A DNA stretch of 64,000 nt from assembly GCA_002917075.1 (NCBI GenBank), contig NTMA01000116.1, positions 7,977 to 71,976 on the forward strand, in the 5' to 3' direction. The translations under genes were made by a program, and so were the position numbers. The number at the start of each line of letters is the position of its first letter. Positions within the stretch are counted from its first letter, which is position 1. The stretch is from Hawksworthiomyces lignivorus. Taxonomy: Eukaryota > Ascomycota > Sordariomycetes > Ophiostomatales > Ophiostomataceae. The notes beneath the pieces were generated by a model, which saw only the letters and a program-made list of their open reading frames with translations, had not been told where the DNA came from and searched no databases. Shown here piece by piece: positions 12,436 to 22,566 of this stretch.

Positions 12436-13263
12436 ATGAACTCCTTACGAATACGGCCAGGCCCGCTGAGCGCCCTGCTCGGCGCCCCATCGCGGTGGGC
12501 GGCCCCCGCCGTTCTCCCCACCTGCCGGCAGATGCCGCGGCGGTGGGCGCACAAGTCCTCGTCTCCGTCTACCAGCCAGATACCGGCGCCAATCCCTCTG
12601 GTGCCGGACGTAGCGACCTTTCTGAACATCATCGGCCGCAACATGAAGCAGCACACGACCAAGTTCCCCACCTGGGAGGCCCTCTTCACCCTGACCTCGC
12701 CGCAGCTCAAGGAGCTCGGCATCGAGCCGCCACGTGACCGGCGGTACCTGCTGCGGTGGCTCAAGCGCTTCCGCGACGGCCGCTTCGGCACGGGCGGCGA
12801 CTTCCTCTACGTGCGCGACGGCGTGGCCGAGCTGCGCGTCCAGGAGATCGTGGACGCCGCGGACCCTCTCGCCGTGCGCAAGATGGTGGTCAATGTGCCG
12901 CCGCCGCCGCCGCCGCCGCCGCCAGCAGCAGAACCTGCGGCAGAAGGAGAGGACGAGGCTGTGGCAGCAGCAGCAGCAGCAGCAGAATATGCCCAAGCGG
13001 CGGCGGCAGCGGCGGCAGCAGCAGCTACGGCGGAGCCAGTCCGCGTGCGGGGCTACAAGGTCGTTGGCGCGCGGAACATTGCCGGGCCGCACGCGCTGCC
13101 GCTGAAGGCGAACGCGGGTGCGCGTGTGACGGTCACAGAGGGCATGTGGGAGGACAAGCGCGGCCGCAAGATCGACGGTGGTGAGCGCCGGCGCGCTGAG
13201 GTGCGGTTCAAGCGGCGGGCGGCCGAGCGCCGCGCCCAGCGGGAGCAGCTGGGCATGCTATAG
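12436..13263 (+). CDS. fyv4: Mitochondrial small ribosomal subunit protein mS41 (Fyv4, IGR motif)
   Basis: Single-exon gene for 275 residues. The N-terminus is rich in Arg, Ala and Pro with no acidic residues for about 55 residues, as expected for a mitochondrial targeting peptide. Residues about 60-115 carry the IGR motif region (FLNIIGRNM...FPTWEALF...LGI.P..RRYLLRWLKRFR), a SAM-like fold that defines the Fyv4/mS41 family of the mitoribosomal small subunit. A long low-complexity insert follows: poly-Pro from a CCG run (about 12898-12922) and two Ala-rich blocks, one from a GCA run. A conserved-looking basic C-terminal segment (VRVRGYKVVGARNIAGPHALP and a final R/A/E-rich helix) resumes after it. 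The role in mitochondrial translation is taken from the family. Confidence 0.9.
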   Translation: MNSLRIRPGPLSALLGAPSRWAAPAVLPTCRQMPRRWAHKSSSPSTSQIPAPIPLVPDVATFLNIIGRNMKQHTTKFPTWEALFTLTSPQLKELGIEPPRDRRYLLRWLKRFRDGRFGTGGDFLYVRDGVAELRVQEIVDAADPLAVRKMVVNVPPPPPPPPPAAEPAAEGEDEAVAAAAAAAEYAQAAAAAAAAAATAEPVRVRGYKVVGARNIAGPHALPLKANAGARVTVTEGMWEDKRGRKIDGGERRRAEVRFKRRAAERRAQREQLGML

Positions 13264-13644
13264 AGAGGCGGCCATCTCTCCACAATCTCCCGGTCAAAAT
13301 CGCTCGGGGTGTACTTTTACAATTGTCAAATTTGGGAACTGCCTGGCGAGCTGCCTTGCGCCGTATCTATTAGACGTTCTTAATAATACAAAAATATACA
13401 CATACTCGTACATGTTCCAGTCCTTAATAAATAAGAATGTGTTTTCTAGGATGAGGAAGTACTAGATAGTGCCGTACACCAACCACCATAGCGAAAAGCA
13501 AAGTGCCAGCCATCGCTTACTCACTTTCTGCTTGCTCATTTTCTCCCTAGAGAATGTTGACACGGTGTGCTAGGCGGTTAAAAAGTTCGAAATACGGTAG
13601 CACGACGATATGTAGAACCGCCAACATTAAACCTACGAGTTTAT
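13264..13644. other. Convergent 3' spacer
   Basis: This 381-base AT-rich gap lies between two convergent genes. It should contain both 3' UTRs; AATAAA-like strings occur at 13381-13386 (AATAAT) and 13426-13431 (AATAAA). Nothing else was recognised. Confidence 0.4.
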
Positions 13645-14302
13645 CTACGCGGCAAAGGGAAAGGGTGAACGCACGTCTGGGTTGATCGAAAAGCCATAGC
13701 TATTGAATATGGCGTGCAAATCTGAGCGCATGAGAAGACCATTTTGGACAGAGTTGATCCGCCCGACAGACGTCGGCACTATGGTGATGTACTGATCAAA
13801 ATTACCGCGCAGCCAGTGGCCCTCATATGCGAAGGGGAAAATGTGGCAGGCCTCGAAACCGGCCCAATACTCGGCCTCGGCATTTTCATTTTCTATTTTC
13901 GACACAACACAGCGTCTGTCGCGATCTCGGACAGCCCTAGTGAATGCTCTGACCCGGGGCCTGTCCCAACAGATCGTGTTCTTGTGAGAGGCACTTCCTC
14001 ATTGACTTTGACGATTGTTAAGAGAAAACCTAGGCAAATATTTGAGTAAATAATCTCACCCGAACATTTTCGGCGCTGACGGTATAATCTCCTTGGAGAA
14101 GCGGCTGGTCATCGAATTGTACCTGCTCTCCATTCTCGTTCTGAACTGTAAAATCTGCCGAGGTTACAAGAAGAACATCGAGCATTTGGTAAAAATCCAC
14201 GTGTGTGAGGCCTCGTACGTTCTTCAGACCTCCTAAGGGGATGCGATCTCCATTGTCGTTGAGGTCCCAAACGAAAACCCGGTGCGAGAATCGGGATGGC
14301 AT
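13645..14302 (-). CDS. Short HNH-nuclease-type protein, C-terminus probably truncated
   Basis: Two exons (14302-14060 and 13980-13645) encode 192 residues. Exon 1 has a beta-rich N-terminal part (SRFSHRVFVWDLND, then LLQGDYTVSAENV). The phase-0 intron (donor GTGAGA, acceptor ACAAG) joins this to RVRAFTRAVRDRDRRCVVS, then FEACHIFPF and NGLLMRSDLHAIFNSYGFSINP. This is the layout of fungal proteins with the HNH_2 domain: a Cys-containing first strand, the central A-C-H-I-F-P, and the L-L-R-S-D-L-H-A helix. Family members usually continue well past the INPD strand, whereas this frame stops 10 codons later. A GTGCGT string right after INPD could be a donor, but no matching downstream exon was seen. 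The biological role of these proteins is unknown; the gene may be decaying. Confidence 0.72.
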
Positions 14303-17300
14303 CTTACCAACGGAGAAGCGCAGCAGCACTCTCTAGATAAGAGAGTAGTGAGCCGGAGGAAGTAAACTGGACAACTAAGAGCAAAGATTTATAAAGCTAG
14401 GCGACGAATTGGGGATGAGACTGGCTCATGGGCAAGTAGAAGCCATATATAGACTACAGATCTTCATTACTACGCACTCTGTTTGTCTGTTTGTGTCAAT
14501 ATTGTTTGGACTCTCTCTCTCCCCCTTCCTCCCTTCCCTCGCTCCTTCCACCTTTTCCCTCTCTCCTTCCATCTCTTCTCTTTCCTAACCAAGAACTCAC
14601 TCCTATTACTAAAAGACAATAGCAAAAATTAAGCGTTGTCAGTTGCTATTCACATTCTGGCGTCACCCTCAATACCTCTCGAATTGCTCAGCGATTCGCG
14701 AAAGAGTGAGAGAAACATCTTCACTCCTTTACGGTCGAGTTTCTTTCACTTTTGTTGTCCCATCATCCGTTACTCTTTTCTCAGCGCATTTGGGGGTTTT
14801 TTTTGTGTGTGTTTCCTTTTCGACTCCCTGCTGTGGCGAATAAAGCAGAAAAGCTGGGGAAGTGGTTGGTGGTGGGCAGAAGGGAACGGCAGCCACACAA
14901 GCCTAGATTTGCTGCCAATTCCGTCGGACACGGATAGCTCTTTGCGGCCGGCCGATGTGCTCAAGGCTTATGCTTACGTATTTTGGGGAGAGAAGACCAA
15001 CAGATCAGGACATGATATTACGAGTGTTTCCTCCCTTTTTTCATGATCAGGTTCGGCCTCGCTCGTCGGGATGACCTAATGACCGGCGGTGTACATGCCC
15101 TCACGCGCATAAGAGCAGGGAAAGTGACATAGGCGTCTCGGGGAGAGGGGTCCTCGCTTTAACGGGAAAAGTCTTTCGACAGGCGCGCGAACCCATTTCG
15201 GTGGCATATGTCGCTGTGCCTGCGGAGCCCGCGATGTTGTTGCCTAACAGGCGAGGCCCGCTAGTTTCAAGAACCCACCCACCACTCCAGCCCAGACATC
15301 TTAGTTTCAAAACGGCGGCTTTTTGTCCATCTTATCTAATACGTCTTTTCCGTTTTGTCTCTGGGAATTGGGGAGGGAATTTGGGTGGGGGGGGGGAGGG
15401 GACCGGCTAGATGGAAAATTGCCAAGCGAGCGCGTAGATTAATATCCACTCTCGCTGTTCCCAGGAAGGCCGCTCAGCTATTTCTGTATGTATAGTGGAC
15501 CATCTCTAAGTATAGTATGCGAAGAGAGTGCTAACGGTAACGGGCAGCCGATCCGGAGACTTTTTGGGTGAGGGAATTCAGAGCCTCTCAAGGAGGGTGT
15601 GGGCATGCTAGCGGGTTTCCAACCCGCCAAAAAACATCATTAACCCCAGCACAAGTGCTGTTTTCCAGCTGGATTACTCATTGTGCGTAGTGGGCAGCAG
15701 CGTGTCCCCAGTTAATAACGCTGGGTCGTCGAGGTACGGAGAACGGGACCCTTCTACCTCCGTATAAGTCATAGCTTCTCTAAGTGGTCCCTGCTCTTCC
15801 GCCGGGTCCACCTTGTAATGTTCTCGATGTGTTGCATGCATTTCCCGGCAGTGACTCATACGAGTACAACTCATTTGGAAACGATGGGGCCCTCCATTGG
15901 GGCTTTGTTTTAATCGCGGGAAAGTCTCTCTCCCCGGACCACACCTCGCTTTCGTTATTTTCCTCTGTTGTCCATAGTTTTCGCAGCCGGCTTCTCTTCG
16001 TCCAGATTGGTCTTGTGACAGGCAAAATCTCCCTCAACAAGGAGACGAAGGGTGAAATCGCATTCTGAAAGGGGAAACTGGTCCTGCGGTTAATATAGTG
16101 GGTTCGCCGGTTTGAATCGTATGGGTTTTCTTGGTGAGTCGGTTCCATTTTCGATCTTGGCTGCAACTATTTGCGCCTTTGTGTTTTGTTGTCTTTCCTG
16201 CAATTTTTACTTTGTAACTGAGCCACGCCCTTTCTGTCGCCAGTCTTAACCTAGTTTGGCTGCTGGAAATTTGGCACGTTTTTTTGCAGCAGTTGAGGTC
16301 AGTCTCGGACTGTAACCCATTTGTGCACTGCCACGCCTCATTTCCGCCAGCTTCAGTTTTGGACCAAGCAGATTCATGTTGTTTTCTGAGCTGGTTTGGT
16401 AAATACGAAGTACAACAGGGTGTCTTTTCTTAAGCCACGTTGCTCCCTGAGATTGTCATTTTACCAAGGCGGCTGTGAGGGTTTGGAAAGACGCCGCGTA
16501 AAACTAGACCATGGTGCATTTTCTGTGACGAATGAAGGCCTTCCCAGCCGTCGGCTTGGAGTTACGACATTGTGCATCAGGCGTGCACACTTACACAGCA
16601 GCATGCCTTAAATGCCTTAAATTCAGATGAAAACTTTACCAAAAGGGCTAGCATCTAGAGTGCACTGGGCAGCTACTGGGGGGGGGGGGCTGGTTCCAAC
16701 TGCGTCATCAGAGAGGCAGCAAAAGAGGTTGCCTGGCGTCCTGATGCTGAAACCTAAGTTTAGAACTGAAATAGGTAGCACGAGTAATGGGAATCAAAAC
16801 GCGAGCAACGCGAGAGTATTCCAGAAGGGGTGGGGAGCAAAACGGCAACTGACCAGTCCAAACTCGTCCAATAATACCTGAACAGGCATAGACAAGCCAC
16901 AACCCACAAGGTTGGGTTCTTCCAAATGAACGTTCACCGAATTGGATTTGTAACAAGGCCTCCAGAAGGGCGAAGGAAACTCCAAAAAAAAATAACACCC
17001 CGAATTAAAAAACCCCCCGAAAAAATAGCATGCATATAGGACGTAAGAGGCGCCATGGCCCGCCGTCCACGGCGGAATTCCACATCATGCATCCACCCCT
17101 CCCCCTTTCCAATTCCCCCCCCATATTGATTTCACCACTAAGCCTGCTCTCGGTTCCTCTGCTTAGTCTCGTTTTCCTAGTGAGGCTGGCCAGCCTTGGA
17201 CAGGAAATGAGCCGGGGAAGGGCAGTCACATCTGCGTACCATGACCAACCAGAAGCCGTCCCTTTCCGTAGCTTGACGAAAACACCTGTTCGTTGTCCGC

Positions 17301-20300
17301 TCTAATCCTTCACTTTCCCTTCTTTTTTGTCATCGTTTACGAGCATTCCCACTACGCTATACTTGTGTGCTCCCGGCTTTGTCCTTCTAATCTAGATTTA
17401 TACAGCGCGTCCCGTGGATCTGAAGAAAAAGGGCCGCGATCTACGGCGCTTTTTCTTTCATTCCTTCAATGATCAACGGCCGTAGGTCTTGGAAGATAAA
17501 CCGACTATCTGATAATACGGCGTAGTTAAAGCGGAGCCTGTGGCTGATGTTGGATATAGTGGATGAAGCAGACAGGATGGGGCCCAATGACGCTGCCTCC
17601 AATAAGCTTAATTGCCAGTCTTTCACAATGCAGGAGTCAACACAACAACAAGAGTATGTATGCTCCTTTTATTTTATCTACTTGATCATCTGCACCAGAT
17701 TCCAAGAAGGGCGCGCGGCTGCGGATTCCTTTGCCTCTTACTGCCACGCTTCCTTCTTCTGATAAAACATGGATGCCTAATTGTTCCTGGCGCGTCAAAC
17801 AAGGGTGCTCGATTTGTGCGTACGTCGTCGGATTGTGAAACATCGCCAATGGATAACTAGAGAGCAGAAAAATGACAAAGCTCAAAAAACAAAATGGGTC
17901 CTCTCTGGCCTGCTCCACCTGTCATTTCAACTTCATTCCGGCACCACTATACGCACGTATCCCACAAGTCATCAGCCAAATAGCTATGCCGATCCAGGTC
18001 GCTCATGTACCTGTATCTTCCGCATTGACGTGGGGTGCAACTGCGTTGTACTCCGTAGTGTGCCCATGTACGCCATAGCTGTCCGTATTAGTGGCGGCTT
18101 TAGGAATTTGAAGAGGAACTGCCACTGAGGTTTTTTTTTTTTTTTTTTGCGTTTCCCGTCACAGCCTATGATGTAACGGGTGGATCTGAAGTCCGTACTC
18201 CGTACACTGAAGGAAAAGACTTGTGCTAGACCGTCCCAATTCAGCTTCTCGGGTCGACTCGGGCACCGGGGGGGCTTCGTGGCATGAGTAGGCTATTCGG
18301 GGAACGGAATGGTATTCGTAGAAAAGAAGCATATTCAGATACGCAATATTTTCGATTAGGGGGGTCATGAGGACAGGAGAATTATTGTGGCAGAGGCACG
18401 AATCCTCTTTTACGAAAACTACGCAAAGCGCAGTCTGGATACCGAGTCTCTCCTCATTGGAACAGTCAAGCTCTGCCCTGGAGGAAGTGGCCAAAACAGA
18501 GCTGCGGAGTGTTGTTTGATAAACTCCGCTCCGAGGGGATCCAGCCCAGAGTGCAACCCACCGTGTCTCCCTACCTCCGTACCCAAGAATCAACCAGTGT
18601 GAGCATGTAGAGGGTGCGAGTCCCTTACTAAGAAGACACAAGGGGGTGTGTTCAACGCCCGGCGCCTTTGCGGCGGCAGCGAAGTGCCCTAGCCTCTTCC
18701 TTCCCATGGGATACCCCTGGCCTTCTCTATTTTCTTTATTTTCTTTTGTTCCTTTTCTGTTTTATTTCTCGCTTTCTCCTACTGTTCTTTGATTTTCATA
18801 ACCTTCCGTCATACCGTTCCCCCCCCCCCTCTCCCCCACAGTACCGGTGACTAACACTTACTCTCTGCAGAGTAAAACACTGCTGCGGTTTGTAATTGTT
18901 CGTATCTGTAGACAGCTCGTTTATCGTCTTTCCTGATGGCATTATTCGGGTCTATATTTTCAAGGTGGTTCCGGCTTGTCACAAGCTTCCCTTCTTGCTG
19001 CAAGTAGTCGATACACTAGGTTCTGGAGCTGGTCCCTTTTGCTAGCATGTAACAGCTACCCCTGCCGTTTTTTAAGGAACAGTCTTTTTTTTTTTCTTGT
19101 CCTTTGGTACATTCCCCTTTTCATCGTTTGTAATATAAACTGCCTCGACGGCATGATGCTGGGAAATAATAAAGCATAACTTGGAAAGACTCATCATACA
19201 AAGAGAATCTTTCTATCTAGTCCTTTCCTTCATCTATTTCCGGCCTTGGTGTTATTTTACATCTTTGCAAATAGACAAGCTTCTTTCCTCCGGTATGTTT
19301 CTCTATTTTTTTTTTTTTTTTTTTGATTTACATATCTCTCTGCTCTGTTGGTCACCCAATATCCACGAAAGCGGCTGAGGACTGCGGGCACATCCTTTCT
19401 CCAATCCCCAACCTGCATTCTTCCTCCACTCGGATTCCTTTGAATGAAAACATCACCACATCTCTTTAACCTGCTGCCTTCTGCGCATACGCAATGCGTG
19501 ATTCTCATCTTGCTTTATCTCCTTATTCTGGCTGCTTCCTCTCGGGTTTTATCTAGTCTTGTTTGCACACATCCATAGATATGGCATAGCTGCAACGGAC
19601 GCGCAACGCCTCTGCCTCGTGTATCGCCTTCTTGGCATGACACAGGCTTCCCTTCTATAACATCCTTAGGCAGACTTTTTCTTTTCGTCATCAACTTTCC
19701 CAAACAAGAACAACGCCAAAGACTCTGCCCTACATCCAACCCTCCCTAAACCCCCCACACGTGCGAGTCTGGAGTACGGAAGAATCATCCCCTCCACACC
19801 CCTATCGTCTCTTCTCCCGTTGACTTGAGTCGGCAATGTTCCTTTCTTGGCTATCCGTAAAACCGACTTTCTCTCTCTCAGGAACAAAAGAAGATGTCTC
19901 CGTGTCTAGATGAATCACCTGCTGGACTAGATTGCCGCTGTGGAGTCTACCTAGTTGCTCACTACCATGTGGAAATATATGTCTTCATTTTCTCTCTGAA
20001 CCAAACAGAGCCGTCGAGTCCATGGCGCACCCCCCTGGTTCCCCCTTTTCCCGCCGTCATCGACAAAGCCACTATTCCGCCTCCTTCCTTTTGCCCTGAC
20101 TAACACGAGACTCATATTTTGATTTGCTTGCATGTCGTTCTTCTTAGCCTCCTTCATATTCTCACCAGTACCTCTGAAACCTTTTTTTCCTTTTTCTTCA
20201 TATGCTGATATTTTCTGCCTTAGGAGGAGACGTGTTTCCTTTTTATATGGGCCAACACGGTAGCCGCAGCTAGTTTTCGTTCTTTTTCTTACTCTGCACT

Positions 20301-21553
20301 TATATCGTCTACGCTTCGACGGCCATCACAACTTATACGCCCCCTCCACCACCTTTTCTTGTAATTTTAAAAGTTTGTTCTTACATCTCTCTTCTGTCCT
20401 CTCTCGTCCACTCTTTTTTGTTCTTGGCTTTCGGGGTCCGCTCCAACCCGTGCTATACGTACTCCCGTTCGGCCTCGACCGAGAGGGTTTGAAGGTAAAT
20501 CCACAGCTTTCCTTGTTGTCTCCCTCCCTTTCCCGGTCCCGCTGTGCACCCCGTCACATTTAACCCATGTTCTCCCATCCAATCTGTGTCACCCGTACCC
20601 GCAGTCTCAGAGAGCGAAGGTGCAAGAGTGGAGAAGCAAACGTGTTAGTTTCCCTTTTGAATGTGTCGTCGTCATCTCAGGCTCCAGACTTTTGAAAAAG
20701 AGATTTCGGGTTCATGGCTGCCTCTTTTCTGTCGACCATTCATCTAGTCTTTCCAGCCCTATGGCCATGCCCCATCTTGCCATTGACCACTGTGGCCAAC
20801 TTGGTCTGTTGTCTAAGCCTCATAGAAAAAGGGGGAGACACAACTGGAAAGATAGATATCGGGAATGGCGTAGTGCTTCCACCCATCACCAAAGGTGTTC
20901 CTGACCTGTATCATTCTCTACTCAGCTTTTGCCTCTACCCAAGTCTGATTTGCTCATTCGCATTACAATCTTCTGGGTTTGTCGTATTATCCATTTTGCA
21001 AACCGGACCAAGAGAAAGTGACAGACTGAAGATTACAACGTTGACCTGCCTGGAGAGAGTTCGACGCCGTTTGAAAAGAGCCGTTGTATAAAATGAAGCG
21101 CGTTTAGGTTCCAGATTTATCTATATTTATTCTGCCTCGTCCGCCATCTCTACACATTTCTGTTTCTTTCTTTTTTTTTTCAAACACACACTACCCAGGT
21201 CCTATGTAATACCCACAAAAACAACCTTTTAAGCTTTTCTGCAGCCATCTTCACCCCCAGGCACCTCTGACACTCAAGCCTGCTCTTACACACAATACAT
21301 ATGCACACGCCAATGCACCTCTGCACCAGCAGCCCGATCCTACGCTTTCTGTTGCACGTTCCCTTGCACACCACAAACCTTCGTACCAGACACTAACCTA
21401 AAGTCCTAGCTGCGTACTTATAACTCGGTCCCTTTCCCTATTTGTATATTCTCCTCTTACTCTTTTTGTCTCTTTTTCTCCTCTTTTCCTTCTCTTCTCT
21501 TCTCCTAATATTTTCTCCCTTTGGCCTCCTCTTGCCTCTTTTTCTCTTATTAA
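14303..21553. other. 7.2 kb interval without a convincing gene, upstream of bZIP gene
   Basis: Open frames here are short, lack recognisable domains and do not join through plausible introns. The longest (182 codons, minus, from ATG 18707) has no family resemblance. The + strand is conspicuously pyrimidine-rich in blocks: 14511-14588, 18709-18840, and much of 19370-21553. It carries T runs of about 20 at 18130-18149 and 19304-19324. A G-rich cluster lies at 15363-15401 and a G run at 16679-16689. The right end is the leader and promoter of the bZIP gene. A long 5' leader, a non-coding transcript, or decayed sequence are all possible. Confidence 0.5.
15363..15401 (+). other. G-rich cluster with quadruplex potential
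   Basis: Six separate runs of three or more G occur within 39 bases (15363, 15370, 15375, 15383, 15387-15396 and 15398), separated by loops of 1-5 bases. This fits the G3+ N1-7 pattern of intramolecular quadruplexes. It lies in non-coding DNA; function is unknown. Confidence 0.45.
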
Positions 21554-22566
21554 ATGTCCTCTAGCCAACAATCTCAAAAAGATCTAGAGGCGCTGAGCCA
21601 ACAAAGCAACTACGACGAACTAGCATTAAACGCTGAAGAATACGACGAGGCAGAAGAACCAGCAACACCGCGTGCCACCACACGCACACAGCAAGACTCC
21701 GACTCTGAAACAGAAAAGGAGTCGTCTCGGAGAAGGAGCAAAAGAAGAAAGAACAAAGACAAAGAAAAGATCAAAGAGACCAAAGAAAAAGATCGCCAAA
21801 AGGCGACAGCTGCAGCAGCCACACCATCATCGTCGAGCAGCATGTCCTCGTCAACGCGGTCTGGAAAATCGTCGTCGAGCGGGCGGCGGCATGGTTCGTC
21901 CTCGAGCAAAGGCAAAACTAAGACTGATGACTGGAGCGAAGTCACCGACCCTGAGGAGCGGAGACGCATCCAGAACCGCATCGCCCAGAGGAAATTTCGT
22001 AAGCCTTATTTTTGCCTCTCTTTGACCCTGCACGCGCCCAGAAGCATTCCCAGACTTCTAACATGCATTGCTCTCCCCCCATTGCAGGCGAGAAGGCGCG
22101 CGAGCAGAAAGAGCGCGCGGAGCGAGAGATGCGCAACCAGGAGCACGCGGCCAGCAGCTACCAGGTCCCGGGTCCGAGCGACCTGGTCATCGACGAGGAG
22201 CTGTCGGGCGTGCCCTGGGGCGGACCCAGCCTGCGGTTTGTGGTGGCCAAGGGCCACGAGTCCATGAGCAACCAGGGCAGCCGACGGGCGTCCGACTACT
22301 TCATGGACGACACGACCGTGTACGCCGCCGGCGGCAGCAGCGGCAGCTCGTCCGGGGCAGCAGCCTCTGCAACTCTTGCCGTGGCAGACAGCGCCGGCTA
22401 CTACTACGGCGACGACGGCCAGGCCTATGCCTACGGCGGCAGCAGCACCACGGACGACAGCCGAGGCAGTAGCCGCAGCAGCAGCGACTTCACGCAGACG
22501 CAGTCGCAGTCGCAAGACGACCAGTTCTATGACGACACCTCTTTCTACTACGACTACGAAGCTTAA
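21554..22566 (+). CDS. bZIP transcription factor, 2 exons
   Basis: 307 residues from exons 21554-21998 and 22088-22566; the intron (GTAAGC ... TTGCAG) splits the basic region itself. After an acidic N-terminus and a Lys/Arg/Ser-rich stretch, residues about 131-156 read DPEERRRIQNRIAQRKFREK, a bZIP basic region with the N-x-x-A-Q-R-x-F core. The following helix (AREQKERAEREMRNQEH) is short and poor in heptad leucines, as in the short-zipper fungal bZIP group. A second conserved-looking block (GVPWGGPSLRFVVAKGHESM, then GSRRASDYFMDD) follows, then a Ser/Gly/Tyr/Asp-rich tail likely to be disordered and perhaps activating. The unusually long pyrimidine-rich region upstream suggests complex control at the promoter or leader. 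Target genes are not inferable. Confidence 0.9.

Noticed and set aside
15674..16166. Overlapping minus-strand frames of 66 and 128 codons
   Set aside because: No recognisable family and no plausible introns joining them.
18159..18707. 182-codon minus-strand frame
   Set aside because: It has an ATG but no domain, no codon bias and no splice partner, and lies in a gene-poor region with mixed composition.
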